The notes beneath the pieces were generated by a model that worked only from the letters and a program-made list of their open reading frames with translations, made no database searches and was not told where the DNA came from. Positions 10,974 through 21,959 of a DNA stretch of 64,000 nucleotides are shown here, in pieces. The translations under genes were made by a program, and so were the position numbers. The first letter of the stretch is position 1, and each line of letters starts with the position of its first letter. Source of the stretch: Aureobasidium sp. EXF-3400 (Eukaryota; Ascomycota; Dothideomycetes; Dothideales; Saccotheciaceae); the NCBI GenBank assembly GCA_024195585.1, contig SWBL01000040.1, forward strand, positions 124,001 to 188,000, written 5' to 3'.

Positions 10974-12029
10974 TCAAAGCTTGGAGCTGATAGAACTCAC
11001 ACAGTGTTGCAGTATCTCCAGAGCGCCGGAAGTTGTCTCATCTACAATGTCGGCAGCAGATTTGGCTTCTTTGATCAGCCCGACGCCAGTACCCGCGTAT
11101 GTCACCATTCTCCAGGCATCGCCAAAAACTTCATCGCCACGCTTCAACTCCTCTTTGTACAAGCGCACATTCTCTGCATCAGACAAGCCTGCTTCCTCGT
11201 CCAAATGCCCTCTATTGATGATAGCTCTTCCATCGTAATGTTCCGGCCATCCAACTGTTTCTTTCAGACGATCGCAAAGAGTTGATCGCTTGGTCGTGGT
11301 ACCACCATCTTTGACACGGATAATTTCGTTCTGCCAACCTTTTGCGATACCAGCTTCCTTTGCTGCGAGGAATCTTGTTCCCATGACTACGCCGTCGGCA
11401 CCCAAAGTGAGTGCAGCAGCAACGCCTCGAGACTCAACGATTCCGCCAGCAGCCAGTACTGGCACATGAGGGTATCCGGCAGCTTTGAGTGCATCCTTGG
11501 TCTCCGGTAATAGTGATATGATACTGGCGGACTGGCGAAGGCCGTGGCCACCTGCATCGGTTCCCTGCACAACAATAACATCGGGACGAGCCAGCTTCAT
11601 GACTTCCAGTGCCTCGAGTACAGTTCCAACTTGAATCCACACTTGTGTTCTTCCGCCGCTCACATTTCGAATCTCCTTAGCCCATGGGCCAAAGTCTGCT
11701 AGCTGCTTTGGAGCAAACAGCCAGATAGCAGCAACGCAGTGTTTCCGAAAAACAGGCGACATGGCATCCAGACTACAGCCCCAGTTCTGAAAGCCAACAC
11801 CTATGGGTAATACATCCCTCTGAGAACGTGATTTGGACGGAATTAGGGCGGAAATCTTCGACAACAATTCATCAAGCTCAGCAGGCTTGGTGCCGCCCGC
11901 TACAAACCCAACGCCACCAGCTTGGCTGACTGAAGCTGCGAGGGCGGGAGTGGCAGCGTTCAGCATTGGCGCTGATACAATGAGGGGAAGCTTGATCCAT
12001 GGGTATGTCTTCTTCAATAAGGAGGCCAT
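10974..12029 (-). CDS. Nitronate monooxygenase (2-nitropropane dioxygenase family)
   Basis: FMN-dependent enzyme that oxidises alkyl nitronates such as propionate 3-nitronate to aldehydes and nitrite, a detoxification step. A single 351-codon exon, normal length for the family. The TIM-barrel FMN fold shows LPLIVSAPMLNAATPALAAS at the start, GGVGFVAGGT, VQGTDAGGHG (phosphate/flavin loop), PVLAAGGIVESRGVAAALTL and GADGVVMGTRFLAAKEA, all in order. The start ATG at 12029 lies 142 nt after the stop of the upstream Zn2Cys6 gene on the same strand, so the two are tightly packed head to tail, though fungal genes are normally transcribed singly. No targeting signal; cytosolic or peroxisomal. Confidence 0.92.
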   Translation of the reverse strand: MASLLKKTYPWIKLPLIVSAPMLNAATPALAASVSQAGGVGFVAGGTKPAELDELLSKISALIPSKSRSQRDVLPIGVGFQNWGCSLDAMSPVFRKHCVAAIWLFAPKQLADFGPWAKEIRNVSGGRTQVWIQVGTVLEALEVMKLARPDVIVVQGTDAGGHGLRQSASIISLLPETKDALKAAGYPHVPVLAAGGIVESRGVAAALTLGADGVVMGTRFLAAKEAGIAKGWQNEIIRVKDGGTTTKRSTLCDRLKETVGWPEHYDGRAIINRGHLDEEAGLSDAENVRLYKEELKRGDEVFGDAWRMVTYAGTGVGLIKEAKSAADIVDETTSGALEILQHCVSSISSKL

Positions 12030-12171
12030 GGTTGAATTTGATCCTGGTTGTGGAGTATGATGTTTTGTGCCCTGTTGATCAGAGCTCGAAAGCGTCGAAC
12101 TTCTTATAAGTTATATCAAGATGGTTGGTAACGGCCCGCAACACCCGCCCCTCCCGATTGGTCGCACAGTC

Positions 12172-13836
12172 CTACAGTGTCCAGTCACCAGGCATACTCC
12201 ATTCACTGCTGCCATTCAAAAAACGGTCGATATCGAAGGTCTGAAGATCAGGCATCTCGGGCAAGGTTTCGAGCCAAGTGTTACCCCAATCATTGATAGT
12301 CTGTGGCTGTGATGAAATCTGCTGGTCCAACGAAACCGAAGGTGAATACGTTGACACAATCTCTGAGAGTGTCTTGAGATCAGCTTCCTTGCGCTTTCGA
12401 TGCAGATGTATGAGCAAGCAAGCTGTACTAAGCGCTTCCTTTGCAGCATCAGTCGGATAAACGAGCTGGATGTTGTTCAGAGTCTTGACGCCGTCATTCA
12501 GTTGTGCGATTACAGCTGGTGTATCCAAGGCGAGTAAGATGCAGATGATCTGGAATGGAACATTTACCACATGATGCCACGGTGCACAATCATCCAACAA
12601 ATCTTGGGCAGCTTGAATGCCCTTTGCAGTGACTGTCAATACCTGATTGAGGAGATTGCCTTGGAAATGGAAGTTGAGGGTTCTTAAGCGACGACATAGC
12701 AACAAGGTAAGATTGCATTGAGCAAGAATTGATGGCGGTGCAGAATGATGCCGCTCGACAATGGTCGCAAGAGAGTTTCTGAGATCCACCACATCTACGC
12801 TCTTGTCAGGGTTGAGGTTTTCTGCGTGAGGCAAAAGTTCGAGAAGTTCAGTGGTATAACCGCCTTCTCTAGGTGTCGGCAGATCAAAATCGAGTGTCTG
12901 CAGATGTACTCTTGAACGACCAATATCGAACGACATCCAAATGTTGAGATGCTGGGCAACACCAAGAATTCGCTTTCTGATCTCCGGTGTCAGCGGCTGG
13001 CCTGACTCGTCGGCGCTCCAGTTAATGACGTGAGTCGAGTGTATGCCAGCTGCCTCGAGGGTATGCATCAACATGCAGCTGGCCATCCATGCGGCATGCG
13101 CTGGGGCAGTCATTCGCATATAAGCTACCCGCAATACCCATGCAGTAACGATGTCCAGGGACGGATGCACTGAAACTGATGCCTCAAGGATCCTTTTGGC
13201 AGTATCGACAAGGTCTAGTTCTGCGTCTACCACGTTCCTACGAGAAAAGAGAAGTCCTAAAGCCGCAATCCCACACATGACGGCTTCGAATGAACTGGGC
13301 TCTGTGCTGTCATTCATCCAGTATGTTCGCATACGTCGCTCGAGGGAGCGGCGGTCCACAAAGCCATAGCAAGGATCTACTTTCGAAAAATAGATGTTAA
13401 CGAGTTCTTCTAAGTCAGGCCATGAGAGAATCTGAGTTATGGGACGCGAAATATGAGTCGATTTTCGTGATTCAAGCTTCCGTGAGCCAAGGAAAACATT
13501 CCATGCAAACAGTCTTAACCGAGGTGCATTCGCAGGATCAATACCCAGTGCCATTTTCCTGACAAAAGCTGAGCCAGAGTTGGCTTCCAGCGACTGTATT
13601 CGAGTTTGAGCATCCTGGTCCGTGGGCGTTGGAGGAGTGTGTTCTGCTGCCGCTAAGGTATCGGATATTGCGGCGGACTTTCTCTTCCTAGAGGATTGCG
13701 GATAGTGGCATTCATAAGCATATCGAACACAAGTGCTGCATGGGAAAGCTCCATCGCATTTTCTTTTGCGTTCTCGGCAGGGCTCACAAGCTACGCGTGA
13801 GCGCAGTCTGTTGTGTTGCGGGGTTGACGATGACAT
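12172..13836 (-). CDS. Zn(II)2Cys6 fungal transcription factor
   Basis: Nuclear DNA-binding regulator, one exon, 554 residues from the ATG at 13836 (the frame is open upstream but has no earlier ATG). Residues about 11-40 carry the binuclear zinc cluster CEPCRERKRKCDGAFPCSTC with a following C-x6-C-like end, then a basic linker (SSRKRKS). The remainder matches the fungal-specific middle homology region, including DPCYGFVDRRSLERRM and SFDIGRSRVHLQTLDFDLP. It is transcribed divergently from the ferric reductase gene across 685 nt and sits 142 nt ahead of the nitronate monooxygenase gene, so either neighbour could be a target; that is inference from position only. Confidence 0.9.
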   Translation of the reverse strand: MSSSTPQHNRLRSRVACEPCRERKRKCDGAFPCSTCVRYAYECHYPQSSRKRKSAAISDTLAAAEHTPPTPTDQDAQTRIQSLEANSGSAFVRKMALGIDPANAPRLRLFAWNVFLGSRKLESRKSTHISRPITQILSWPDLEELVNIYFSKVDPCYGFVDRRSLERRMRTYWMNDSTEPSSFEAVMCGIAALGLLFSRRNVVDAELDLVDTAKRILEASVSVHPSLDIVTAWVLRVAYMRMTAPAHAAWMASCMLMHTLEAAGIHSTHVINWSADESGQPLTPEIRKRILGVAQHLNIWMSFDIGRSRVHLQTLDFDLPTPREGGYTTELLELLPHAENLNPDKSVDVVDLRNSLATIVERHHSAPPSILAQCNLTLLLCRRLRTLNFHFQGNLLNQVLTVTAKGIQAAQDLLDDCAPWHHVVNVPFQIICILLALDTPAVIAQLNDGVKTLNNIQLVYPTDAAKEALSTACLLIHLHRKRKEADLKTLSEIVSTYSPSVSLDQQISSQPQTINDWGNTWLETLPEMPDLQTFDIDRFLNGSSEWSMPGDWTL

Positions 13837-14521
13837 AGGAAACTCAACAGCTTGTAAACTGTAGGAAACACTGGTTGGCACGCTCAGCAAAGGGCGAAAA
13901 ATCCTAATAATCTCGAGTTGAGTCAGTCACCTACTCTTCCGCTGTCTCCGTGGTAGCATGAATTCTGCTGAAGCCATAATCATGGAAACTACCCCGCTCC
14001 ATCCGCAATAGCCGTGTTTACCCGAGGTTCAAGCGAAACAGCTCAAGACCACCTCTAGCTTTGTGTTGTCGGCGGTCTGTCAGTCTCGTTACATCGCCAT
14101 GGTCTTTGTTAACATGCGGAATACTGAGTGAAGTGCTTCTCACGCTTAGTTGTGGGTCTTTTGTCGCGGCGGGTCAGTCGAGAGCCTTGGCTGCAGCCGC
14201 AGACCCATATCGTTTCATCCATGCGAACGCCATGCCCGGAAACTTGCTCAATGTCCCTCGAAACGTGCATCGTTCCCACGAGCACCCCACGCATTTAACC
14301 CATGTAGCCACAATAAACAGCATCCAGAATTTTGATATGGCAATGGCGACATTGATATACATCAATAACTTGCTCAAACCTTCTCTCAGCATGCAATTCA
14401 TCAATGTCCGGTTCGGAAGGCCAAGATTACATGCCGGAAGCGGTTTTGTCTGGCCAGTGCTATACAAGAACTATGGTCCCTAACGTGGAATCTTCATCTG
14501 CTGAGAGTCCGACTTGCCATC
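13837..14521. promoter_or_regulatory. Divergent promoter region, Zn2Cys6 factor / ferric reductase
   Basis: The 685-nt space between the two divergent genes. A TGAGTCA site (the AP-1/Gcn4 core) is present at 13919-13925, near the regulator's start. No clear HGATAR-type iron-responsive cluster was picked out by eye. A 140-codon open frame on the plus strand (14061-14483) has no recognisable features and is treated as non-coding. Confidence 0.4.
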
Positions 14522-16922
14522 ATGAAAACTCCTGTCACGTTTGGATTTGGTTTGTCCATCCTTCTTACTAGTCTTGTTTCCGCCGAGACACAATATGGAG
14601 TTCTTGGGTTCGGCATTCCGATGTATCAACCATTGTGTTGTTACTCTTGTCACGATGCACTATCTGCTCTCTACCTGAATTGCACAACCTTCTCGGGTGA
14701 TATGGACATGCATCACAGTGGTATGGACATGAAGCTGATCAAACGCATGGATATGGGAAGCGAATCTATGGCAACAACAAGCGATGCTTGCTATGCCAGC
14801 GATCGGATCTGGCTTGAAACCTTCTCCTACTGCATTCACGAAGAATGTGCACTGGACAGCGTCAATGAAGATGAACAGGGCCAATGCTTCTCCAAGTTGG
14901 CCGCGAATGGACTACACGTTCCAACACTCCAGGCTTCTCTACCATCAACTGCACCCGTTTTTCAATTGGAAGCAGATGCCACCTGGCTCAACTCGACAAG
15001 TCTTGTCAATGAACATGCTTACCTCTCCAATTATATCACGATGAAGGAGTTTGTATCTTCCGAACACAGACACACTCGTTACGCGTAAGTACACACATGC
15101 ATCCACACTCGGATAATATTGACCGTCAAGCAGACTTGTCAGTATGCTTTTCGTCGTAGGCATCTGCATCGTTTCAGGAATGTGGAAATTGTACATCGCC
15201 CCCAACTTCGGGCATAGCAGCTTGTCGCTCAAGATCGGTCAACATTTGCTTTTTCCTGCCACCTTCAATAATCGACACTCATCGCCGTTGTCCTACGCAC
15301 TCGGTAGGTTCAACGATTAATGGTCTATGGCACGCGATTGCTTACCACTTCCTCTTTTCCTAGGCTATCTACCCAAGCGCGCCCTGTCAATTTTCATTGC
15401 CGCTTACGTTATCCTTAACATCATTTTCTCAGCTATTTCCTTCCATCATGTCACGCCGAATGCCTGGTATGCCGACCGTCGCCACGAAATTGCTGCCTAC
15501 GTCTCGAATCGTACCGGCGTCCTCAGCTTTGCAAATCTCGCTCTCGCAATCCTCTTCTCAGGTCGTAAAAATCTACTCCTATACATTACCGGTTGGAGTC
15601 AGAGCACAATGTTGGCCATTCACCGCTGGGCATCCCGTGTTGCGACTGTTCAGGCCGTCGTGCATTCAATCATCTATACTATCACCTACTTCTGGACTGG
15701 TGGAGCAGCTGCATATCGAACAGAGGCAGCTATGCCTTACTACTGGTGGGGGATTATCGCTACGGTTGTGCTGTGTCTTGCTGTATGCTTTGCAATCCTT
15801 CCTATAAGGATCCGATCCTACGAGATCTTCCTTGTCACACACATAGCGTTTGCTATACTTGCGTTGGTGGGCTGTTGGTACCACATCCATCTACGCTTCG
15901 ACAACAAATGGGGCTACAAGGTCTGGTTGTACATCGCATTCGCTTTTTGGGCATTTGACCGACTGATGCGGTTCTCCCGCCTACTGTACTTCAACTATTC
16001 TGGCAGCTCCATCGCAGTGGTCAAGCAAATTCCGCACACTGACATACTGCAAATGACTATACACCCGAAGAAGGCATGGAAAGTGAGACCTGGTCAGCAT
16101 TCTTTCTTGTACATACCACTTCTTGGCAAGCCTTGGGAGAACCACCCATTCACGATCGCATCCTGGAGTTGCCCCCACTCCACTCATAACACACCCGTCA
16201 TGGCAAATGCAGCCATTGACAAAGAGGCGGAGGTGCACAACATGGAGGTTGGTGTCTCCTCCGATTCACAACACAACCACTATTCGCATGATCCCGGTCA
16301 AGTAGTTTGTTTGATGCGAGCCAGAAAAGGAATGACCGCCTCACTGCTTCAAAAGCTGCATAGATCGGAAGCGAACTCCTTGCCCATATCCATCCTCACC
16401 GAAGGACTGTACGGCGGACGTCATACTACACTGCTACCCTTGAAGACTGCAGACACTATCCTATGCGTGGCTGGAGGCATTGGTATCACAAGCTGCATGA
16501 GCTTCTTGCAGCAATACGTCAACGAATCTGGATCTATCGAACCTGCTTCTAAACCTCTGATGAGTTGCGCAACAAGATTCGTGCTCGCGTGGTCGGCTAG
16601 AGAAGAAGCACTCATACAGCATGTGTCTAGCTCTCTTTTACCTAACCCCACTACGGAGCCGCAGAGCAAGCGTCTCGAGTATCAATTCTGGTGTACTGGC
16701 GAGCAGAGCAGTCAAGACAAGGGAATTGAGCAAGGCATCAAGTTGGGTAGAGGCAGGATGAATGTCGAAGAGGTTGTTAGATCAGTAGCAGAGAAGGGGA
16801 AAAAAGTCGCGGTGGTGGTTTGTGCGCCTGGAGGTATGTCCGACGAAGTCAGAGAAGCTGTGGTTGGATGTTTGAGAGATGGTATGCCGGTCGACTTGAT
16901 CGAAGAGACTTTTGCGTGGTAG
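14522..16922 (+). CDS. FRE-type ferric/cupric reductase
   Basis: Plasma-membrane metalloreductase that passes electrons from NADPH through FAD and two haems to extracellular Fe(III) or Cu(II). Three exons (introns 15085-15133 and 15304-15363) give 763 residues. In order: a signal peptide (MKTPVTFGFGLSILLTSLVSA), a Cys-rich ectodomain with a Met/His-rich stretch near residues 60-85 (DMDMHHSGMDM), then the ferric-reductase transmembrane domain with haem-ligand histidines in HRWASRVATVQAVVHSIIY and THIAFAILALVGCWYHIH, the FAD motif HPFTIAS at about 505, and the NADPH-binding GGIGIT near 614. The C-terminus ends in the usual Phe-x-W-like EETFAW. It is divergent from a Zn2Cys6 regulator. Confidence 0.93.
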
Positions 16923-17082
16923 GTCGTTCTTCGACTTTGACGGATGGCCACCTCGTAGTCTTATATGGTCACACACTCTCCTTCGAACGCACATTCTGCA
17001 GTGGGACAGAGAAAGTTGGTATTCAGATCCTTGCTGGAACATTGTCATATGGCGTTTCTAGGCTCATGTGCGATGCAAGCCT

Positions 17083-17640
17083 CTACCAACCATCACGTCT
17101 TCCCTGCTGCTCACCCTGATCATACGAATTCTGCATGCCTTGGTTGAAGCGATCCACATCCTGCTCAGCATCATCATACCTATTCTTAACCCCCTGGTCA
17201 AAACGATCCACATCCTGCTCAGCATCATTATATCTGTTCTGAACATCCTGCTCGGCGCGTCTGCCTTCATTCTCCGCACCGCCAATCTTTTCGCCAATCC
17301 AGTTTGCAGCACCGCGCAGACCGGCGCCGATGTCTGAGGGAATGTTCTCGACGCTGGAGACGGTGTTGTTGAAGCCTTGTTCGGCGTAGCGGGCGAGGTT
17401 TTCGGGGGCGTTTTCGACGGCTTGTTCGTCGCGGCGGAAGGAGTCGCCGATGCGGGATTCTTCGCGGTCGAAGGCTTGGTCGGCGCGGTCGTAGGTGCCC
17501 TCTGTGGTTTTGTTAGTGGTGGTGTTTGGGAGGGAGGAGAGGGGGAAAGGAGGGGGTGACGGACCTGCTCTGCCTACGGTCTCGCCGGCGAAGCGGGCGG
17601 CGTTCTCGTCGTAGTCGTTGTTGTTGTTGTAGTCAGACAT
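17083..17640 (-). CDS. Small hydrophilic repeat protein, stress-protein-like
   Basis: Starting at MSDYNNNNDYDE and removing an intron at 17502-17564 gives a 164-residue, highly charged protein with no signal peptide or membrane helix. The C-terminal third holds imperfect 18-residue repeats of the form NRYxDAEQDVDRFxQGx, encoded by 54-nt DNA repeats. A short amphipathic block, AGLRGAANWIGEKIGG, precedes them. Composition and periodicity resemble LEA-like or heat-soluble desiccation proteins, but this is an analogy, not a family match. A TATAAAAG element on this strand at 17760-17767, about 120 nt upstream of the ATG, supports transcription in this direction. It converges with the ferric reductase gene across about 160 nt. 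Confidence 0.65.
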   Translation of the reverse strand: MSDYNNNNDYDENAARFAGETVGRAGPSPPPFPLSSLPNTTTNKTTEGTYDRADQAFDREESRIGDSFRRDEQAVENAPENLARYAEQGFNNTVSSVENIPSDIGAGLRGAANWIGEKIGGAENEGRRAEQDVQNRYNDAEQDVDRFDQGVKNRYDDAEQDVDRFNQGMQNSYDQGEQQGRRDGW

Positions 17641-18039
17641 GTTGAAGAGTGTTCTTTCTGAGATCACTCTTGAAGTGTGTTAAGTTATAGTGATTGGATT
17701 CAATGGATCAAGGAGAAGGAGTGGAATGTGGGATTCAGCTAGCAGACAGCTGTCCTCCCTTTTATACTGATCATCGTCAGCGCCAAAGCAAGTTGGTCAG
17801 TGTGAATGACGTGACCAAATACCAAGGGGTCGGTGAGCTTGACGCTGGCAAGCTTCCTGTCACTATTTTGAGGCAACATGGCGGGGTCAATCAACAACTT
17901 GAAACACTGGGCTGATTCTGGACCCTGGGCGATCCGTGGCTGTGCTCGCTTATGAAATTCTTGTGCATATCCACTTGCATAGACACAACTGTACAAGCTA
18001 TGCTAAAATATGCTAGCCCAAGCTCTTGAACTATCCGCA
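17641..18039. other. Intergenic, promoter of the hydrophilic repeat protein
   Basis: Holds the TATA-like element at 17760-17767 (minus strand) and the 3' flank of the secreted-protein gene. No other feature seen. Confidence 0.45.
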
Positions 18040-20099
18040 CTATGCTGTCACCTGCGTCGCAAGCTGGCTACCTTTTCCATCACTCGTGACAAGGATACCG
18101 TTCGCGGGCTTCTTGGTTTTGGTTAGACTGATACTGAATTTGCCATTGCCGTTGTAATTCATCGTGGTGAATGATCCAGTGGCCACATTCGTCAGATACA
18201 GCTTCAGATTTGCATTATAGCCAACAATGTTGGTGCTGGCAGTGACTGTGACCTGTCCCCCTCCGGACGAGTTGTATGTATAGCTGTCGATGGTAACAAC
18301 ATCCTTGACAGCAGGATCGCTGACAATTGTGACGTTGGCGCTTCCACTTGTGCCTGCTGCAGTACTGCTCACTTTGATGTTGAAAACATAGGTGGCCGTT
18401 GCTGTGCTGGATGGAGCAGTGAGAGAAGGACTTGCAACAGTGTTGCTGGAGAGCGTGACAGTCGGTCCCTCGACTTGGGTCCAGCTGTATGTGAGATCGT
18501 TGGCGCCAAAGTCCGCCTGGTTAGTGACATTGAAGCCAAGCTTGGCTACAACACCAGGACGAGTCGTCTGGGTACCTCCGACAACCACGGTGGGGGTGCT
18601 TGCTGCAGCCGAGCCAGAGCCACTCGGAGTCGATGAAGCGGAAGCAGAGGGATTGGTTGGAGCAGATGTACTACCAGAAGGGGCAATCGAAGAAGCAGAA
18701 GCAGGAGGAGAATAGGGAGGACAGCTCTTTGTAGCAGGAGCGCTAGCACCTGGCCAAGGATTGAGTTGACCCCAAAGATTGCCTTGACTGTCGTATCCCG
18801 AACCTTGTGCGAGGAAGGGAAAGTTGCTGAAGTCGTTCACAGGCGGAACAATGCCAGGAACATTTGCTTCAGGGAAGAGGAAATCCAACACGGGTTGGAC
18901 ATAACGGCCGGCGTTGATTTTGTTGTCGGTAAGCTTCTCGCCCGTAGAAAGGCGGAGGACGTACTCGCGAGTGTATTTAGAAGTTGTAGTGGTAGCAGCT
19001 CTCCATTCCCACTTGTTTCGAAGATCGCCTCTCTTGTATGAAGCAGCGCCAACGCTCCTTTCTGTCTCTTCGCCAGTGCAAGGATCGACATCGATTGCAT
19101 AGACTGTGATGGCGGCGTTTGGGTCCGAGGTGTAACCGACAAACTGCAAAGGGTCAGTACGGGTGACGTCCACCAGCATCAACTCGGGGACTTACTCTCG
19201 AATCACCAAATTCTGATGTGGTAGTACCATCGAAGATGCCGACAATAGCATCCTCAACACGGATGTAGGTAGGCGCCCCAGAAGTGGTGATCTGTACATT
19301 TGGGGCAACAATTGAATAGCAAACAATGGTGCCGCCAATATTAATGCCAGAGTATTCGAGGTAGTCACCAACTTGGAAGGGAGCCATCTTCAGTGGATCA
19401 GGTGCTTGGCTGGTGGAATATTAGCATGATAGTCCCTGTTGACAGCACGGAATATCGGCTTACAATGTGCTTTGTCCTGCTGGTCGGTTGCTTGAGGGGC
19501 ACAATGGGTCAGACGAAGACCTTGGAATACACATCGGAAAGCCGCTGAATGCTGTAATGGAAGGGTTCTTGTCGTCTGAAGTGTAAAGAGGAGATTTGGT
19601 GTATCCCACAGAGTATACGCCATGCGGGTCATTGATTATGAGGGTGGGACCGCCCTTGATCTTCATGGTACCAGCAGCAGAGTCAATGCTTTCGACTGTG
19701 CCGGAGCTGAACTGCAACAGATATTCTCCAATCTTCACAAGACCAGCGATTGCCTTGCCATTGACCACATTTCCAGTCACCTTTTGCCACATTGTCAGCA
19801 TGCTCGGTGTGGGTTTCGTAGAGGAAGGATGAGCTTACGGATACTTCATGGCCAACAAAGGCTCCCGCACTCGCAAGGTCTCCAAAGGGCGCAAAAGTAG
19901 CCGGAAATTGTACTTGGAGGTTTTGCGGGATCGTGATGGAATAGCCATTGACAGAGATGGTGCCGCCAGAGTTGTAAGTGGCATCGCTAGCCGTAGCACT
20001 ATCAAGTCTACCATCGAGGACAAATGGTTCGATTGTTTGAGCTGCTGCGCGAGAGCCCAACAAGGCGATAGAGAGAAATTTAAGAGCGGTAGAAAGCAT
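18040..20099 (-). CDS. Secreted protein with Ser/Pro linker and Ig/PKD-like C-terminal part
   Basis: Four exons (introns 19781-19838, 19410-19463, 19144-19195) give 631 residues. A signal peptide (MLSTALKFLSIALLGSRAAA) is followed by a globular region with GGTISVNGYSITIPQNL and a set of conserved-looking beta strands (VGDYLEYSGINIGGTIVCYS), then a Ser/Ala/Pro linker and a C-terminal part with DLTYSWTQVEGPTVTLSSNT and ATYVFNIKVSS, which has the rhythm of a PKD or Ig-like beta sandwich. So: extracellular or wall-associated, function unknown. A TATAAAG element on this strand lies at 20157-20163, about 60 nt ahead of the ATG. The acceptor of intron 1 reads CAAAAG, which is not the usual YAG, but it is the one that keeps the frame. 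Confidence 0.72.
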
Positions 20100-21959
20100 A
20101 TTGCAACGAGGTGTGATTTGGAACAAAGGATCAGACAGACTCAGTACAACACTGTCGCTTTATAGCCACACCTTCGTTACCAGACACGGCATGGACACGG
20201 CTGTGGTCAATATTGGTACATCAGAGAGACACCGACAAGACATTCTCGAACAAGTCACAGCTGGATGCAGTCATGTTGCTCGTTCGAGTCCCGGACCTGG
20301 GTCAATCCAGGTCACCTCAACTTTGCGGCAGTGACAAGCATGTCTCGAGCATCAACGCTGGAGCAAGAAAAGACGGAAACGAGAAGTGTACCTACCTTGT
20401 TCACCAGCTGACAGGGCATTCATCAAGTGTAACTATAGAAGGATTGGGTACAATGGCATAGAATTCGCTGCAAGCGAGATAGACAGATGAAGCCACAGGT
20501 CTGGCTTTGTGGCGTATCGCTCGTGGTACTAACATCGAAGCTGAAAGAGCAGATGGAGGAATGTCCGAAGCCTTGTTCGCCCTGAGTGCCCTGGAACGCC
20601 GTAAATGACTGTCAGTTGATGCGGTGCATTTGTTCACGGTATGATCGTATCCGCACGGCCGGGGTCTGTCGTCTGAGTGGCGGCCTGGATTCGAGACCAC
20701 ACATGGGATCTGATATCAAGCATCGCTGTTCAGCTGCCCAGTCTCCAAGCTTGGCGCCGAGAGCAACCAAGATAGTGACATCGTTACATACGATGGACGG
20801 AGCAAGAGCGTATGGAACCAAACTGTAAGGTTTGAAGAGACTTGCAGGTGGACGAGAGGATTGCGGGCGAAGGATCCAGCAGCGCGGTCAGCGCCAAGGT
20901 CCACCCCGTTTCTTGGCAGAAACCGCTTCGCTTTCGCAACTCCACTTGCTCCAATTCAAGCCTCCTTGCTCTGCTCTCCGTGATCACCACGACAGGATTC
21001 ATGATTACGTACAGCATTTTAATAGCTGTCTCTGGTGTACACTGAGACTGGTGAACAAGAGAGTATTGTTCTTGAGATGGATCGAGATGGTCGTTCTGTC
21101 GGCGGCCATCAGTGGAACATGACTCTTGGCGAATACAGCCACATCGAATCAGATCAAAAGCATCTCGTGTACACCGTACATCTACCTTGCCGCCTTCGGC
21201 GCTGAACCTACCAGAGCAAAATTGTTCAGTCTTCCATATCCAGCTATTGCAGTGGCCCACAGACCGATTATGGCCCGCCCATTCGACAGCCTGCTACCGA
21301 AATAGGACAATCCTAGACGGTACCTTTGCATATTCTTGGACAGTGCAGCTCAAACTACAAACCTGGCCCTTGCTATCCATCAGTCCACTTGGCTGCAATC
21401 AGCTGTCTGTTAAGTTGTGTAAACTGTTGACATTATGCTTCGATAGTCTTCTGCCTCTTGGACACGGTCTTGGCCATCTGGAGCCTTACAGCTGTTCCGC
21501 ACCTCGTGTTCGAGAGCCTCGTCCCGCTCACCTTGCTTTTGAATTCAGCTGTGACAAAGACTTGCTTACTTCGCGCATGTGACCGTTCTGGGACTGGACT
21601 CCAGACTGACACTTCCACCTTCGATGGAATCCTCAACTCCAGGACCTTTACCTTGTTAAACGAGGCGCCACGAACAGCTGTCTCGCTATGTACAGTGCCT
21701 ACTTCGAAACATCAAGTTCCAGCTGCTGACAAGAAGCAAGGGTGTGGGCGGTCATCCCGAATGTCTCTTCTTTGTATAGCCCATTCTGGAAGACATTGTA
21801 GTGATAGCATGAGCCGTACCCAAGAAATGTATGCTACTGTAGGAAGGTCAGATTTCAGTAAGTCCAGGTATTTATACAGCCTGTCTGCACTCGAGTAAGT
21901 CAGAAACAACACTATCTTCTCTCATCTCCTCTCCTGTCAAATATCAACTTTGTTCTACC
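20100..21959. other. Long intergenic region, no gene supported
   Basis: About 1.9 kb between two divergent genes for secreted proteins. Open frames up to about 158 codons occur on both strands, but their residues look like out-of-frame translation. A TATA-like TATTTATAC near 21867-21876 probably serves the multicopper oxidase, about 85 nt before its ATG. Confidence 0.4.

Noticed and set aside
14061..14483. A 140-codon open frame upstream of the ferric reductase
   Set aside because: No signal peptide, domain or plausible composition; it lies in the divergent promoter and looks like chance.
20270..20310. CGTTCGAGTCCCGG, resembling a tRNA B box
   Set aside because: No matching A box or cloverleaf could be drawn in the surrounding 80 nt.
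20784..21582. Open frames of about 157 codons on both strands in the long intergenic region
   Set aside because: They overlap each other on opposite strands, have Cys- and Ser-rich random composition and match no family I know.
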